The notes under the pieces were generated by a model. It had not been told where the DNA came from, did no database searches, and saw nothing but the letters and a program-made list of their open reading frames with translations. From the NCBI RefSeq assembly GCF_020080045.1, contig NZ_CP083451.1, positions 3,397,001-3,461,000 of the forward strand: 64,000 bases of DNA, in the 5' to 3' direction. The position numbers and the translations under genes were made by a program. The DNA comes from Comamonas odontotermitis (GTDB lineage Bacteria > Pseudomonadota > Gammaproteobacteria > Burkholderiales > Burkholderiaceae_C). Position 1 is the first letter of the stretch; every line of letters begins with the position of its first letter. Below are positions 7,419-16,343 of this stretch, one piece after another.

Positions 7419-9875
7419 TCAATAGCGGAGTACCTGAACCGAAGTGGCACGGCGATCCACCTCTGCAGCTGTCAGCGCTTCGCGCTTGCAGCCAAAGTTC
7501 TGGAAGAGCTCCATCTGATCGGCGTAATGCGGCGACTTGGTGCCATCCGGCGCAACAAAGCCGCTCTGGCCGGGCGGTGCAGCAGTGCACAGGCTCACGC
7601 CCTTGGCACCGAGCACCACCTTGTCGTTCTGGGTACCGCGGTTCATATAACTTGGCAGCGTGAGCAACTCATCGGCATTGGCTTGCGGCGCACCGATGAA
7701 GTTCTTGGTCAGAAAGACATGCCTGGTGACAGGCATGCGCCATGCGGCGGTATCCGCGCCATGGCGCTGCTGCAACTCTTTCATGGCTTCGGCCAGCGTA
7801 GCGCGCAGTACCGTGTTCTTGTCCTGGCCGTTGAAGAAGTCATAGGTCTGCGGTACACCCGCCTTGGCACCCAGGAGCGCGTTGTAGACCAGCTTGAGCC
7901 CATTGCCTGGCCGAATGCTCGCCACCTGCGTATCGCCTGCATAGCCGCCACCTGCATAGGCGGCAAACACCTCAGGCGGCAGATCATCGGCCAGCACCGC
8001 CTTGAAAAGAACCGGCAGCCAGGTCATCATCAGCGTCGTGGCCGGGCTGTCATAGCTGCCACGCTCCGATGGGTCTTCATTGAGCATATTCCAGCCAGCC
8101 AGAAGTTGTGCTGCGCGGCGGGCCGGATCATTGGGAGGCAGGCCGCGCGTGGCCTCGGCCACAAAGGGCAGCAGATAGCGCGCATTGGTGTCTGCGTAGG
8201 CGGTGGCACGGTTGAGGTCCCACAACTCCTCAGGGGTGAGACGGGCCTTGGCATTGAGCCTGGCGCTGAATTCGTTCACACGGTCCACCACCGAATAGTT
8301 GCCGCCGTCACTCACGGCGCCGGGTGCCGACTGGTTGTTCCAGTTCACCACATAGCCCTGCTCCGGATTGAGCACCTGCGGGTCCTCGCGGAAAGGCCGG
8401 ATGCCTTCCCACTCCATGGAGCCGTCGCCCAATGCAGGAAGGCGGATATCCTGGTGTGCAGGGCGGATCGGCAGGCGACCGGGCGAAACGTAGCCGATGT
8501 TCCCTTCGGTGTCTGCGTAATACCAGTTGATGGTGATGGCCACGCGCGAAGCCTGGGCCAGCCATTGCAGCCAGTTCTGCGCCCGCATTGAGTGGATCCA
8601 GCCCAGCAGGGACTCCAGCTCGTAACCGTCCCAGCTGCGCTTCATCGAGTAGGCAACGCCGTTGGGTATGTCGAAGTTGGTGACCGTGCCATGCACCGTC
8701 GAAAAAATATCCAAGCTCTGGTCGGCTTCTGCCTTGACCTTGATGGTCTCGGTCCGCTTCGCCATGGTTCGCATCGTGCCGTTGAACCGGTACTCATGTG
8801 GATTGGCCGGGTTCAGCTGCTCCTGGTACATGTCGTTCACATCCAGCGGGCCCGCTGTGGCGCCCCAGGCGATCTTGCCGTTGGTACCGAACAGCACCAC
8901 AGGGTGCGCAAAGGGGGTGTTTCCGGTCACATCGAAACCTGCGCCGTGCAGGCCGATGCCAAACACGTATGACGGGTTGAACCAGTTGAACTGCGGCCCA
9001 TTGATGAAGACCGTGCTGCCGTCGCTCGTCTTTTGGGGACCGGCGATCCAGAGGTTGCTGGCAATCGGCCGCTGCCAGGGCTGCGCAACGCCTCGGTGCG
9101 CGGCATCCATTTCGTCGCGCGCTGCCAGCAATTCTGGTGAGACGGGCGCGAGCTTGGCCATGTGCCCGTCATTCGTGGCGATCGGTCGGATTGCACCATT
9201 GATGCGAGGCACCGTGGTGGGAGCCCGGGTGTCTTCCACCCAGCGGATCTGATCGAACAACTGCCTGCCCTGCACATCGCCGTTGGCCTTGCGCAACTGC
9301 TCCAGCAGGCGCAGATTGGCGAGCTCGCTGCTCACATTGGAATAGCGGTTGGCCATGGTACCGACCCAGATCATGGCCACGTCGTAGCCCGACCAGTCAG
9401 CCTTGGGCTCAAAGCCGGCATCAATGAACTGTTTGGGCAACAAGGTGGCACGCGCTGCCAGCACCTCGTTCACGCGGGCATTGAAGCCGGCAGCATAGCC
9501 ATCGAAGATGGCCTTGTCGTCTGGTGACAGACGGGCCATCTGGCCTCTGATCGATTCCGGCGAGAAACTGGCGCGACTGCCCTTGTCGAGCGCGACGTAG
9601 GCCGGCCCCATTACTTCGGAGACGGTGCCCAGCACAGCGCGGCGTGCCATCTCCATCTGGAAAAGGCGGTCTTGCGCCACTGCATAGCCAAAACCATGGA
9701 ACAGTCCGCGCACGTCATTGGCGTATACGTGCGGTACACCGAAGTCATCACGCTTGATGGTGACCTGGCCATGCATCGTTGCAGCGCCCATCGGGGCAAC
9801 GGCAGTCGAGGCACAGCCCGCTGCCAGCAGTGCGGCAGCAGTGATCAGGGAAATGCGGCGGAGCGTGAAGGTCAT
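7419..9875 (-). CDS. penicillin-acylase-family lipoprotein (N-acyl amide hydrolase)
   Basis: N-terminal nucleophile amidohydrolase of 818 residues, of the penicillin G acylase / acyl-homoserine lactone acylase family. A lipoprotein signal ends in LLAAGC (Cys21), followed by Ala, which in the E. coli sorting rule sends it to the outer membrane. The alpha part contains IKRDDFGVPHVYA and GYAVAQDRLFQMEMARRAVLG. The linker ends before Ser273 in PIASNLWIAGPQKTSDGS, the expected self-cleavage site and nucleophile of the beta chain. YVVNWNNQ later on is the family Asn region. It lies between paaK and paaA on the same strand (50-bp and 39-bp gaps). Release of phenylacetate from phenylacetyl amides is a strong contextual guess; long-chain acyl substrates cannot be excluded. 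Confidence 0.9.
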   Translation of the reverse strand: MTFTLRRISLITAAALLAAGCASTAVAPMGAATMHGQVTIKRDDFGVPHVYANDVRGLFHGFGYAVAQDRLFQMEMARRAVLGTVSEVMGPAYVALDKGSRASFSPESIRGQMARLSPDDKAIFDGYAAGFNARVNEVLAARATLLPKQFIDAGFEPKADWSGYDVAMIWVGTMANRYSNVSSELANLRLLEQLRKANGDVQGRQLFDQIRWVEDTRAPTTVPRINGAIRPIATNDGHMAKLAPVSPELLAARDEMDAAHRGVAQPWQRPIASNLWIAGPQKTSDGSTVFINGPQFNWFNPSYVFGIGLHGAGFDVTGNTPFAHPVVLFGTNGKIAWGATAGPLDVNDMYQEQLNPANPHEYRFNGTMRTMAKRTETIKVKAEADQSLDIFSTVHGTVTNFDIPNGVAYSMKRSWDGYELESLLGWIHSMRAQNWLQWLAQASRVAITINWYYADTEGNIGYVSPGRLPIRPAHQDIRLPALGDGSMEWEGIRPFREDPQVLNPEQGYVVNWNNQSAPGAVSDGGNYSVVDRVNEFSARLNAKARLTPEELWDLNRATAYADTNARYLLPFVAEATRGLPPNDPARRAAQLLAGWNMLNEDPSERGSYDSPATTLMMTWLPVLFKAVLADDLPPEVFAAYAGGGYAGDTQVASIRPGNGLKLVYNALLGAKAGVPQTYDFFNGQDKNTVLRATLAEAMKELQQRHGADTAAWRMPVTRHVFLTKNFIGAPQANADELLTLPSYMNRGTQNDKVVLGAKGVSLCTAAPPGQSGFVAPDGTKSPHYADQMELFQNFGCKREALTAAEVDRRATSVQVLRY

Positions 9876-9925
9876 GGGGTTGGCCTGGAGCAGGGAATCA
9901 AGTTGAACAATGGTCTGTCAGGCCA

Positions 9926-11242
9926 TCAACGGGGCCGCTTGTCGAACACGCGCCGGGCCTTGCCGGTCTGCGTGCGCTCGATACCATCCGGATCGAACAC
10001 CCGCACCATCGTGGAGATGCCCACCAGCGTCTTGATGCGGTGCTGCACCCATTGCGCGATTTCAATGCGCTCGCCATCGGCCATGCCGCGCAGCTCGGGC
10101 ACCAATTCGCAATGCACCTCCACAGTGTCCAGCAGCCCCTCACGGTTGATATGCAGCTGATACACGCCAGTGAGCTTCTGGTGCGCCAGCACGATCTCTT
10201 CCACCTGGGTGGGAAAGACATTGACGCCACGGATGATCATCATGTCGTCGCTGCGGCCCACGATCTTGCCCATGCGGCGGAAGGAGCGCGCCGTCGGCGG
10301 CAGCAGGCGTGTCAGATCGCGTGTGCGGTAGCGGATGATGGGCATGGCCTCCTTGGACAGGGAGGTGAAGACCAGCTCGCCTTCTTCGCCATCGGCCACC
10401 ACTTCGCCGGTGTCCGGGTTGATGATCTCGGGGTAGAAATGGTCTTCCCAGATGACCGGGCCGTCCTTGGTTTCAACGCACTCGCTGGCCACGCCCGGGC
10501 CCATCACTTCGGACAAGCCATAGATATCCACGGCATCCAGACCCGCCTTGTGCTCGATATCCTTGCGCATGGCTTCGGTCCAGGGCTCGGCGCCAAAGAT
10601 GCCAATCTTGAGCGAGCTGGCGGCAGCGTCCAGCCCCTGGCGCTGGAACTCTTCCACCAGCACCTGCATGTAGCTAGGAGTCACCATGATGATGTCGGGC
10701 TTGAAGTCGGTGATCAGTTGCACCTGCTTCTCCGTCTGTCCACCCGACATGGGCACCACGGTGCAGCCAGCGCGTTCCGCTCCGTAATGCGCCCCCAGGC
10801 CACCGGTGAACAGGCCATAGCCATAGGCCACATGCACCATGTCACCCTGGCGCCCACCGGCTGCACGAATGGAACGCGCCACCAGATCCGCCCAGGTATT
10901 GATGTCCTTGAGCGTATAGCCCACGACAGTCGGCTTTCCTGTCGTGCCACTAGAGGCGTGCACGCGCGCCACCTTGTTGCGCGGCACGGCAAACATCCCG
11001 AAGGGGTAGTTGTCGCGCAATTCCTTCTTGGTGGTGAATGGAAACTTTGCCAGGTCCTTGAGACTCTTCAGATCCGACGGATGCACGCCTTTGGCATCAA
11101 AGGCCTGGCGGTAATGCGGCACGTTCTCATAGGCGTGCTGCAGCGACCAGCGCAGGCGCTGCAGCTGCAAGGCCTCGATTTCGTCGCGGCTGGCAGTCTC
11201 TATGGGGTCGAAAACGTTGACTGGGGAAACTCGGTCATTCAT
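9926..11242 (-). CDS. paaK: phenylacetate-CoA ligase PaaK
   Basis: ATP-dependent ligase of 438 residues forming phenylacetyl-CoA, the first step of the pathway. The AMP-binding P-loop is HASSGTTGKPTVVGYT (about residues 91-106); further family signs are VAYGYGLFTGGLGAHYGAE, DIYGLSEVMGPGVASEC, and the hinge region GRSDDMMIIRGVNVFPTQVE. ATG at 11242 is chosen because AGAGG precedes it at eight bases; a TTG at 11269 would add nine residues. It follows paaI by 27 bp and precedes the acylase. Confidence 0.97.
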   Translation of the reverse strand: MNDRVSPVNVFDPIETASRDEIEALQLQRLRWSLQHAYENVPHYRQAFDAKGVHPSDLKSLKDLAKFPFTTKKELRDNYPFGMFAVPRNKVARVHASSGTTGKPTVVGYTLKDINTWADLVARSIRAAGGRQGDMVHVAYGYGLFTGGLGAHYGAERAGCTVVPMSGGQTEKQVQLITDFKPDIIMVTPSYMQVLVEEFQRQGLDAAASSLKIGIFGAEPWTEAMRKDIEHKAGLDAVDIYGLSEVMGPGVASECVETKDGPVIWEDHFYPEIINPDTGEVVADGEEGELVFTSLSKEAMPIIRYRTRDLTRLLPPTARSFRRMGKIVGRSDDMMIIRGVNVFPTQVEEIVLAHQKLTGVYQLHINREGLLDTVEVHCELVPELRGMADGERIEIAQWVQHRIKTLVGISTMVRVFDPDGIERTQTGKARRVFDKRPR

Positions 11243-11269
11243 GGTGGGAACCTCTAGGCATCTTGACAA

Positions 11270-11728
11270 TCAGTCTTGGGCGGGCACGGTCTGCTTGCCC
11301 TTCATGCGGTATGAACGCCCCCGGAACAGGGCGATCACCTCTCCCGCCCCATTGCAGATCCGTACGTCGTACACGCCGGTACGGCCTGCCTGTGAAACCT
11401 CTCTGGCTTCGGCCACCAGCACGTCGCCGGGCTTGCCGGGCGCCACAAAATCCACCGACAGGCCCGATGCCACTGTCATTTCGTTGTAGCTGTTGCAGGC
11501 ATAGGCAAAGGCGGTATCGCCCAAGGTCGTGATATAGCCGCCATGGCAGATGTCAAAGCCATTGAGCATGTCGCTGCGCACCACCATCTCGATGGTGGCC
11601 TCGCCTGGTGCCATGTGGGTGACGCGCATGCCCAGCCCCTGCGCAGCACGGTCACGGGCAAACATGCCGTCGCGCACGCGCTCGGCGAGCTGCTGCGAAG
11701 TCATCGCGGCGGAAATGGTGGCATCCAT
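11270..11728 (-). CDS. paaI: hydroxyphenylacetyl-CoA thioesterase PaaI
   Basis: Hotdog-fold thioesterase, 152 residues. PaaI hydrolyses ring-hydroxylated phenylacetyl-CoA and related dead-end esters, recovering CoA when the epoxidase pathway stalls. The hotdog motif is CHGGYITTLGDTAFAYACN, containing the catalytic Asp; N-terminal GLGMRVTHMAPGEATIEM and C-terminal TGVYDVRICNGAGEVIALF fit the family. The start at 11728 has GGAGA nine bases upstream; the open frame further upstream only runs over the end of paaG. Confidence 0.95.
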   Translation of the reverse strand: MDATISAAMTSQQLAERVRDGMFARDRAAQGLGMRVTHMAPGEATIEMVVRSDMLNGFDICHGGYITTLGDTAFAYACNSYNEMTVASGLSVDFVAPGKPGDVLVAEAREVSQAGRTGVYDVRICNGAGEVIALFRGRSYRMKGKQTVPAQD

Positions 11729-11756
11729 TGGCAATCTCCAGAATGAAAGGTGTGCA

Positions 11757-12587
11757 TCAGCGATCACTGAAAGCGGGTGCGCGCTTGGCCATGAAGGCAG
11801 CAACCCCTTCCAGGTAGTCGTGGGCGCTGCCCAGCCGCTTTTGCTCGCGTGCTTCCAGCGCGAGCGATGCGGAAAATTCGAGGTCCTGCGCCGCATCCAT
11901 GGCGCGGCGCGTGGTCACGAGGGCCTGGGTCGGCATGGAGACAAGGCGGCTGGCAAGGATTTCCACCTCCGCCAGAAAGGTGGTATCCGGCACACAGCGC
12001 CATATCAACCCGATGCGCTCTGCCTCGGCTGCGGGCAGCTTGTCACCCAGCAATGCCATGCCCAGTGCGCGCTGGCGCCCCACCAGGCGCGGCAGCAACC
12101 AAGTGCCTCCACTGTCAGGCAGCAAGCCGATCTTGGTGAACGCCTGGATGAAATTGGCCGATTCTGCCGCCACCACCAGGTCGCAGCACAACGCGATATT
12201 GGCGCCCGCGCCAGCCGCCACGCCATTGACCGCCGCGATCACCGGAACCGGCATGGCGCGCAACTGCTCGCACAGGGGCTGGTAATGGCGCTCGATCAGC
12301 ACGCTCAAATCCGTAGGCTCCTCGCCTGCAGGCGCTGGTGCGGCACCCTCATCGGCCAGATCCTGCCCTGCGCAGAAACCACGCCCGGCTCCAGTCAGCA
12401 CCACGCAGCGCACGTCAGCATCGGCAGCCGCTGCCCGCAACGCAGATGCCAGTGCGCGGTGCATGGCCTGCGTGAAACTGTTGAGCGCTTGCGAGCGATT
12501 GAGCGTAATGATGCATACGCTGCCCCGGCGCTCCTGCAGCACCAGCGGTTCGCCGGATGGATTCGTGGTTGGGCTCGCTTCTGGCAT
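11757..12587 (-). CDS. paaG: ring-1,2-epoxyphenylacetyl-CoA isomerase PaaG
   Basis: Crotonase-fold isomerase of 276 residues that converts the ring epoxide to oxepin-CoA. Family motifs are TLNRSQALNSFTQAMH, LTGAGRGFCAGQDL (oxyanion region), AAVNGVAAGAGANIAL, and FTKIGLLPDSGGTWLLPRLV, whose Asp matches the PaaG catalytic acid. The alignment with E. coli PaaG continues to the C-terminal AFMAKRAPAFSDR. I chose ATG at 12587 (MPEASPT); a start at 12653 is possible but would make an unusual extension. It is the first gene after the promoter at 12.68-12.71 kb. Confidence 0.93.
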   Translation of the reverse strand: MPEASPTTNPSGEPLVLQERRGSVCIITLNRSQALNSFTQAMHRALASALRAAAADADVRCVVLTGAGRGFCAGQDLADEGAAPAPAGEEPTDLSVLIERHYQPLCEQLRAMPVPVIAAVNGVAAGAGANIALCCDLVVAAESANFIQAFTKIGLLPDSGGTWLLPRLVGRQRALGMALLGDKLPAAEAERIGLIWRCVPDTTFLAEVEILASRLVSMPTQALVTTRRAMDAAQDLEFSASLALEAREQKRLGSAHDYLEGVAAFMAKRAPAFSDR

Positions 12588-12662
12588 GTCCGTGCTTTCT
12601 ACAACGTGGTACCTGGCTGGCTTTTGTCGTTGATGCTGGTCAAATTTCAGCAAATCTCTTTG

Positions 12663-12709
12663 ACCGACCGTTCGGTAAATAATATACTGACTCTCAGGTG
12701 TTGATGCAA
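12663..12709 (-). promoter_or_regulatory. paa operon promoter with TetR-type operator
   Basis: On the minus strand a -35 box TTGCAT (12704-12709) and a -10 box TATATT (12681-12686) are separated by exactly 17 bp. Just downstream, ACCGA and TCGGT form an inverted repeat with a 4-bp centre CCGT (12663-12676), overlapping the expected transcription start. This is the usual geometry of TetR-type repression. The likely repressor is the TetR gene at 2975-3583. The 240-bp gap also has to hold the promoter of divergent paaN, for which I see no clear boxes. Confidence 0.75.
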
Positions 12710-12827
12710 GTCATAAAAGCCTCAGAGAAAACCCGCAGTCACCAAAAAATTTGCCTTGGTTCATGCGGTGGCTTTCTGGCGTCTATTGCAGCATCCGCAC
12801 CCAACCCCCACCCACCCGGAGACATGC

Positions 12828-14483
12828 ATGACCTTGTTTGACAAGCACCAAGCCTTGCTGGACCAAGCCGTCCGCGCCGCCAAGACCCGCGAATACTGGA
12901 GCGCCTTTCCCGAAAACCCCTCACCCAAGGTGTATGGCGAAACGGCGCAGGCCGACGGTCAGGCTGCCGCCCAGGCATATTTCAACAGCGACTTTCCGCT
13001 CGAGCAGACCGCAACACGCGGCTGGGTGGCGACCGAGCAATCGCCCTACGGCGTGGCTTTGAATGTGCGCTACCCCGATTGCGCACCAGCAGATCTGGTG
13101 GCTGCAGCACAGGCAGCGGAGCCCGGCTGGCAAGCGCTGGGCGCGCAAGGCCGTGTCGGCCTGCTGCTGGAGGCGCTCACCCGCATCCACCAGCGCACGC
13201 ACGAGATCACCCACGCCGTCATGCTGACCAGTGGCCAGGGCCCGATGATGGCCTTCCAGGCGGGAGGGCCTCATGCGCAGGACCGCGCACTCGAAGCCAT
13301 TGCCTATGCATGGATGGCGCAAGCCGACATTCCTGCATCCGCGCACTGGGAAAAGCCGCAGGGCAAGAATCCGCCCCTGGTCATGCAAAAGCATTTCGAG
13401 GTGGTGGGACGCGGCATCGGCCTGGTGCTGGGTTGCGCCACCTTCCCCACCTGGAACACCTATCCCGGCCTGTTCGCCAGCCTGGCGACCGGCAACCCGG
13501 TCATCGTCAAGCCGCACCCCAATGCCGTGCTGCCCATGGCAATCACGATTGCGATTCTGCGTGATGTGCTGCGCGAGCAAGGCCTTGACCCCAATGTGGT
13601 GCAGCTGGGCCTGTGCCCCCATAACGAAGACACGCAGGCGCTCGCAACCAATCCTGCGGTGGCACTGATCGACTTTACCGGCAGCACCGCCTTTGGCAAC
13701 TGGCTGCAGAGCAATGCCAAGCAGGCGCGCCTGTATGCCGAGATGGCAGGCGTCAACACCGTGATCCTCGAATCGGCCAGCGATTACGCGGCCACCATAA
13801 AGAACCTCGCCTTCACGCTGGCGCTGTACAGCGGGCAGATGTGCACCACCACGCAGAACATCCTGATTCCGCAGGACGGCATCGCCACCAACGAAGGGCA
13901 CAAGAGCTTTGACCAGATCGGCCGGGATCTGGGCGCGGCGCTGGCCACCCTGCTGGACGATCCGCGCGTGGCCACTGCGGTGCTGGGGGCGATTGCATCG
14001 CCTGCCACATCCGAGCGAATTGCGACCTCTGCACGAGTGGGCCGCGTGGTACACGCTTCACAAAAGATAGCACATCCGCAGTTTCCGCAAGCGGTGTTGC
14101 AGACGCCGCAACTGGTTGCGCTGACCGAGGCCGACGGCGCCATCTACAACCAGGAATGCTTTGGCCCGGTGGCGTACCTGGTGGCGGTCAAGGATGGTGC
14201 GGCAGCCCTGTCCGTTGCGCAGAACACCCTGCAGCAGCATGGCGCGCTCACGCTGGGCGTGTACTCGCAGAACCCGGCCTATATCGATCAGGCCGTACGG
14301 GTCAGCCTGCGCGGCAGGGTGGCGCTGTCCATCAATCTGACACAGGGCATTTACGTCAATCAATCCGCGGCGTTCTCTGATTTCCATGCCACCGGCGGCA
14401 ATCCGGCTGCCAATGCCAGCTACACCAACCTGGCCTTTGTGGCAGACCGGTTTGTGGTGGTGCAACGCCGCGCCCACGTGTAA
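12828..14483 (+). CDS. paaN: phenylacetic acid degradation protein PaaN (aldehyde dehydrogenase type)
   Basis: Protein of 551 residues of the PaaN aldehyde dehydrogenase group, related to the N-terminal half of PaaZ, which oxidises the ring-opened semialdehyde. ATG at 12828 has GGAG six bases upstream. ALDH features: NPVIVKPHPNAVLPMA, FTGSTAFGNWLQ, AEMAGVNTVILES, and the catalytic Cys in LYSGQMCTTTQN. It ends as a dehydrogenase, with no hotdog (MaoC) hydratase domain, so the oxepin-CoA hydrolase step must be elsewhere. Around 14061-14103 the coding sequence resembles the window's palindromic repeat. It is divergent from the paa operon and ends in a strong terminator. Confidence 0.9.
   Translation: MTLFDKHQALLDQAVRAAKTREYWSAFPENPSPKVYGETAQADGQAAAQAYFNSDFPLEQTATRGWVATEQSPYGVALNVRYPDCAPADLVAAAQAAEPGWQALGAQGRVGLLLEALTRIHQRTHEITHAVMLTSGQGPMMAFQAGGPHAQDRALEAIAYAWMAQADIPASAHWEKPQGKNPPLVMQKHFEVVGRGIGLVLGCATFPTWNTYPGLFASLATGNPVIVKPHPNAVLPMAITIAILRDVLREQGLDPNVVQLGLCPHNEDTQALATNPAVALIDFTGSTAFGNWLQSNAKQARLYAEMAGVNTVILESASDYAATIKNLAFTLALYSGQMCTTTQNILIPQDGIATNEGHKSFDQIGRDLGAALATLLDDPRVATAVLGAIASPATSERIATSARVGRVVHASQKIAHPQFPQAVLQTPQLVALTEADGAIYNQECFGPVAYLVAVKDGAAALSVAQNTLQQHGALTLGVYSQNPAYIDQAVRVSLRGRVALSINLTQGIYVNQSAAFSDFHATGGNPAANASYTNLAFVADRFVVVQRRAHV
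14061..14103 (+). repeat. diverged copy of the ATAGCT palindromic repeat inside paaN
   Basis: The segment contains GATAGC, then CCGC and AAGCGG at the positions where the intergenic copies have GCGC and AAGCGC, then GCAG. It encodes about SQKIAHPQFPQAVLQ in PaaN. The match is partial, and convergence by chance is possible. Confidence 0.4.
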
Positions 14484-14499
14484 CGCACGTCTATCGATG

Positions 14500-14550
14500 A
14501 AAAAAGCTGCCAGCGCCCATTGATAGGGCGCTGGCAGCTATCATTTTTTT
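14500..14550. terminator. bidirectional terminator formed by a palindromic repeat copy
   Basis: A perfect 13-bp stem GCTGCCAGCGCCC (14506-14518) and GGGCGCTGGCAGC (14526-14538) with loop ATTGATA. It has AAAAAA before it and TATCATTTTTTT after it, so it can stop paaN from the left and the DyP gene from the right. Its ATAGCTGCCAGCGCC core is one of the window's dispersed repeats. Confidence 0.9.
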
Positions 14551-14596
14551 AATTTAGATATCTTGGCCGTGATGGCCGACGCATATTGTCTGGCGC

Positions 14597-15541
14597 TTAC
14601 AGGCCCAGCGCGCGCAGGTCCAACTTGCCATCCTTCATGGGCGGGCACCAGTAGTACGAATTCTTCACCGGATTGGACATCTGGAACAAGCCATCGACAA
14701 TGCCGTCCTCCTCGCCCGCCATGCGGCGCATCTGCACCTCAAAAGCGTAGAAACTGCGGCCAAAGCCCGCAAAGATGGTGCCGATCTCGTCGCTGCCATC
14801 CGCCTTGACTCGCCACCAGGGCATGTTGCGCCGCAAAATGAACGCTTCGGGCGTGAAGCTCTCCTGTGCGGTGCGCTTGACGTGGGCGGACTCGGGCGCA
14901 TCTTCTAGCTCCTCGTTGTCCGACAGGCGGCGACCAATCATGTGATCCTTCTGCAGGGCCGTCATGCGAGCAAAGGCCTCCTGGTCGTGCAGCCATTCCT
15001 GCACCGCAAAGTAGCTGCCGCCATCCAGCCCCTGCCCCATGCCATCGGCAATGGCCGCGTGCACGGCTTCGCCATCCTTCGGGTTTTCGGTGCCGTCTTC
15101 ATAGCCCGTCAGGTCGCGCACCACATCCTTGCCATTCCATCCGTGGCGGAAGCAGTCGAGCACCTGCACGCAGGTGAATGCAGGCGCCAGAAAAGCAGCC
15201 GCCTCGCGCGACGCCTTGAGCAAGTCGCCCTGCTCGGCGCCACGCAGCCACAGGCACAGCGCGTGCGGCGTCAGCGGCAACTCGCCCTTGGGCCCCTTGA
15301 TGGAAGGAAAGTTGCGCAGCCCCGGCACCTGCACGCCCAGCAATTGGGCCAGTGGCTCGCCCAGGGCCACCACGGCATTCACGCCATCGGCCCAGTTCTG
15401 CAATTGGCCAAGCGCCTTGCGCACGGCTACCGCGTCACCGGACACGTTCCAAAATTGATAGCGGCTGACCGCTGGCAGATCTTGCAGGATTCCTGGCTGG
15501 TGTAATGGCTTCATGGCATCTTCAAGTGAATTGGCTGGCAT
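14597..15541 (-). CDS. DyP-type heme peroxidase
   Basis: Dye-decolorising peroxidase of 314 residues. The hallmark GxxDG motif is seen as GYEDGTENPKDGE (distal Asp), preceded by the N-terminal QPGILQDLPAVSRYQFW common to class B DyPs; HVKRTAQESFTPEAFILRR and FYAFEVQMRRMAGEEDGI cover the C-terminal heme region. No signal peptide, so cytoplasmic unless packed as cargo; no encapsulin gene is nearby. ATG at 15541 has AGAGG four bases upstream; ATG at 15514 is an alternative. Transcription is convergent with paaN. The physiological substrate is unknown. Confidence 0.92.
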   Translation of the reverse strand: MPANSLEDAMKPLHQPGILQDLPAVSRYQFWNVSGDAVAVRKALGQLQNWADGVNAVVALGEPLAQLLGVQVPGLRNFPSIKGPKGELPLTPHALCLWLRGAEQGDLLKASREAAAFLAPAFTCVQVLDCFRHGWNGKDVVRDLTGYEDGTENPKDGEAVHAAIADGMGQGLDGGSYFAVQEWLHDQEAFARMTALQKDHMIGRRLSDNEELEDAPESAHVKRTAQESFTPEAFILRRNMPWWRVKADGSDEIGTIFAGFGRSFYAFEVQMRRMAGEEDGIVDGLFQMSNPVKNSYYWCPPMKDGKLDLRALGL

Positions 15542-15653
15542 GCAACCTCTTTGTGCACACCCACCGTGGTGATTTTCAACCGCCCATTGTGTACCAGTCT
15601 GGCTTCATGAGCGGCTTCTTCGGCTTTGCGCTGTCTTACCGTCGATAGAGCAT

Positions 15654-16343
15654 TCAGGCCTCGTCGCCCGCGCGTTGCGGGGGGCTCTCCACGCCCAGCG
15701 CATCGCACAGTTGCTGCACCGTGGCACGCAGCTGGGCAACTTCCGTCTCCAGGGATTCCACACGGTGCTGCAGGCCGGCGGATACAGGCGCACTGCCGGT
15801 TGCACTTTGCAGTGCTGCCACATCAACGGGGCCGCACAGCAGATGTGCCCAGCGCTGCTCGCGCGCGCCTGCAGCGCGTGGCAGTTGCAGCACCAGTGGG
15901 CCGCCTTTCTCTTCGCTGCGCTCGCGCAGTTCCTCCAGAAAGGCCTCGACCGAAGAAATATCAGCAAAGCGGTGCCAGCGCTCGGAATTGATACGCAGCT
16001 CCCCGGCAGTCTGCGGGCCGCGCAACATGAGAAGCGACAGCAGCACCGCCGATTGATCGGGCACACCCACACCGCGCGGAAAGTTGTGTTCCCAGCGGGT
16101 GGCTCGGCTGCCGCTGATCTGCACTGCCAGCCCCTGCTGGCGCAGCTCGTCCAGCGCCTCTGCGGCTTCGCCTTCGGTCACCTCCATCACGGGATCGCGG
16201 CTGGATTTCTGGTTGCAGCCGGTGACCAGGGCATTGAGCGTGAGCGGGTAGCTGTCCGGCACGGTACGGGCTTTTTCCATCAAGGTGGCAAGCACACGAG
16301 CCTTGACAGGAGTCAACGGGTTTGAGCGGTGATCGAAGGGCAT
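15654..16343 (-). CDS. YceH-like protein (UPF0502 / DUF480)
   Basis: Protein of 229 residues of the YceH family, which has two winged-helix domains and no settled function. Seen: [40 protein letters not shown], then [17 protein letters not shown] and a C-terminal coiled segment [20 protein letters not shown] at 16343 has AGGAAA seven bases upstream. It lies alone between DyP and the divergent GlxA-type regulator. A regulatory or ribosome-linked role has been discussed for relatives; nothing here decides it. Confidence 0.88.
   Translation of the reverse strand: MPFDHRSNPLTPVKARVLATLMEKARTVPDSYPLTLNALVTGCNQKSSRDPVMEVTEGEAAEALDELRQQGLAVQISGSRATRWEHNFPRGVGVPDQSAVLLSLLMLRGPQTAGELRINSERWHRFADISSVEAFLEELRERSEEKGGPLVLQLPRAAGAREQRWAHLLCGPVDVAALQSATGSAPVSAGLQHRVESLETEVAQLRATVQQLCDALGVESPPQRAGDEA

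Noticed and set aside
15448..15480. AATTGATAGCGGCTGACCGC in the DyP gene looks like the palindromic repeat.
   Set aside because: It codes for the conserved N-terminal region LPAVSRYQF of DyP peroxidases and lacks the second GCGC arm, so it is probably chance.
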